This document shows, one piece after another, positions 8,793 to 9,659 of a DNA stretch of 9,659 nucleotides. Location of the stretch: NCBI RefSeq assembly GCF_030271215.1, contig NZ_JASNGB010000098.1, forward strand, positions 1,504-11,162, in the 5' to 3' direction. The notes below the pieces were generated by a model. The model was not told the origin of the DNA, ran no database searches, and was given only the letters and a program-made list of their open reading frames with translations. Source of the DNA: Deinococcus rhizophilus. Lineage in GTDB: Bacteria; Deinococcota; Deinococci; Deinococcales; Deinococcaceae. The translations under genes were made by a program, and so were the position numbers. Position 1 is the first letter of the stretch, and each line of letters starts with the position of its first letter.

Positions 8793-8812
8793 GGGGGAAG
8801 CGGCCCCCATGC

Positions 8813-8818
8813 TACGGT
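8813..8818 (+). promoter_or_regulatory. -10 box of tyrA (leaderless)
   Basis: TACGGT ends 7 nt before the ATG at 8826. No ribosome binding site is present at usual spacing, which supports a leaderless start even though the preceding gene is only 33 nt away. Confidence 0.45.
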
Positions 8819-8825
8819 GACCCGC

Positions 8826-9659
8826 ATGGCCGATTTCGCGTCCCCCACGTCCTCCCCTGTTCCCTTCGAGCGTGCGGCCATCGCGGGGGTGGGGCTGATC
8901 GGGGGCAGCGTGGCGCTGGGGCTGCGCGAGCGGCTGCTGGCCCGCCGGGTCGTCGGGTACGACGCCAGCATGGACGTGCTGCGCGAGGCTGAGGCGCTGG
9001 GGGTGGTGGACGAGGTGCAGGCCACGCCCGGCGAGTGGCTGCGCGGCTGCGATCTGGTGGTGCTGGCCGCACCGATGGGGGCGCTGGGGCCGCTGGCCCG
9101 CGAACTGGCCCCCTTCCTGTCGCCGGAGGCGCTGGTCATGGACGTGGGCAGCGTCAAGGCGGGGATCGCCGCCGAACTCGACGCGCTGGGCGTGCGCGGC
9201 TTCGTGCCGGGGCACCCGATGGCGGGCAGCGAGCGCGGCGGCGTCACGCACGCGCGGGCGGCGCTGCTGGAAAACGCGGTGTGGGTGCTCACGCCGACCG
9301 AGCACACCTCGCTGACGGCCCTGAGCCGCGCCCGGCAACTGGTAGAAGGGCTGGGGGCCGCCCCGGTGGTGATGCCGCCCGAGGCCCACGACAGCCTGGT
9401 GGCGACCGTGAGCCACCTCCCCTACCTCGTGAGCCTCGCGCTGACGCACCTCGTGGCGCGGGACGAGCGGCTGAGCCTGCTGGCGGCGGGGGGCTTCCGC
9501 GACCTCACGCGGGTGGCGAGCGGCGATCCCCGGATGAGCCGCGACATGGTGGTGGAAAACCGGGAGGCCCTGCGCGAAGCCCTGGCCCGCTTCCGCCGGG
9601 GGCTGGAGCGGCTGGAGGCCGACCTGGAGCGCCCCGGCGACCTGCTCGCCGCCGCCGCC
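8826..9659 (+). CDS. tyrA: Prephenate dehydrogenase TyrA, truncated at the right edge (278 codons visible)
   Basis: TyrA oxidatively decarboxylates prephenate to 4-hydroxyphenylpyruvate using NAD(P)+, the committed step to tyrosine. The dinucleotide-binding motif GVGLIGGSVALGL begins at residue 21, followed by GYDAS near the end of the second strand, whose acidic residue favours NAD+. DVGSVK precedes the active-site segment GHPMAGSERGG with the catalytic-site His at about 130. The helical dimerisation domain contains SHLPYLVS (His at about 197) and ASGDPRMSRDM. No chorismate mutase domain is fused at the N terminus. The reading frame is open to the last base, so the C terminus, and whether an ACT regulatory domain follows, cannot be seen. 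A cyclohexadienyl/arogenate dehydrogenase specificity is possible, since the family shares these motifs. Confidence 0.93.
   Translation, partial: MADFASPTSSPVPFERAAIAGVGLIGGSVALGLRERLLARRVVGYDASMDVLREAEALGVVDEVQATPGEWLRGCDLVVLAAPMGALGPLARELAPFLSPEALVMDVGSVKAGIAAELDALGVRGFVPGHPMAGSERGGVTHARAALLENAVWVLTPTEHTSLTALSRARQLVEGLGAAPVVMPPEAHDSLVATVSHLPYLVSLALTHLVARDERLSLLAAGGFRDLTRVASGDPRMSRDMVVENREALREALARFRRGLERLEADLERPGDLLAAAA

Overview
The window reads as a chromosomal segment of a Deinococcus or close relative. The grounds are very high GC with strong GC bias at third codon positions, an SdrP/DdrI-type Crp regulator, and a promoter habit in which a TANNNT -10 box lies 7-8 nt before an ATG with no ribosome binding site (leaderless transcripts, known to be abundant in Deinococcus). 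RDRM-like operators, the DdrO-type sites of that genus, also occur in front of gyrA and recQ. I see no mobile element, CRISPR array, tRNA or rRNA.

Layout. The start of recQ (minus, cut by the left edge) diverges from a small unknown gene (538-768, plus). A small minus-strand gene with an internal duplication (723-968) overlaps the tail of that gene and diverges from a PIG-L/LmbE-type zinc deacetylase (1026-1898, plus). Converging on the deacetylase is a three-gene minus-strand operon (2923 down to 1933). Each of its genes codes for a single Roadblock/LC7-type domain, and the genes are joined by two GTGA stop/start overlaps. The next 296 bases are the gyrA control region. It holds a candidate RDRM, an extended -10, a leader hairpin and a 47-codon leader ORF whose stop overlaps the gyrA start. 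gyrA (3220-5649) ends in a strong intrinsic terminator. Next come a Crp/Fnr-family regulator (5934-6551) with an elaborate AT-rich promoter region, its terminator, a ferredoxin-NADP reductase of the FprA/adrenodoxin reductase type (6677-8047), a family 2 glycosyltransferase (8133-8792) and prephenate dehydrogenase tyrA (8826 on, cut by the right edge).

Functional reading. Most genes look like separate transcription units with their own -10 box. The two DNA-topology/repair genes, recQ and gyrA, share an operator-like sequence, TACGC-N3-GGACAGAATG, placed exactly 5 nt upstream of each gene's -10. That suggests co-regulation in the radiation/desiccation response through DdrO and the IrrE protease. 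The regulator after gyrA belongs to the stress-response branch of the Crp family and has four TGTGA half-sites upstream, so autoregulation is plausible. The least explained unit is the three-gene Roadblock operon, which has no GTPase partner in the window.
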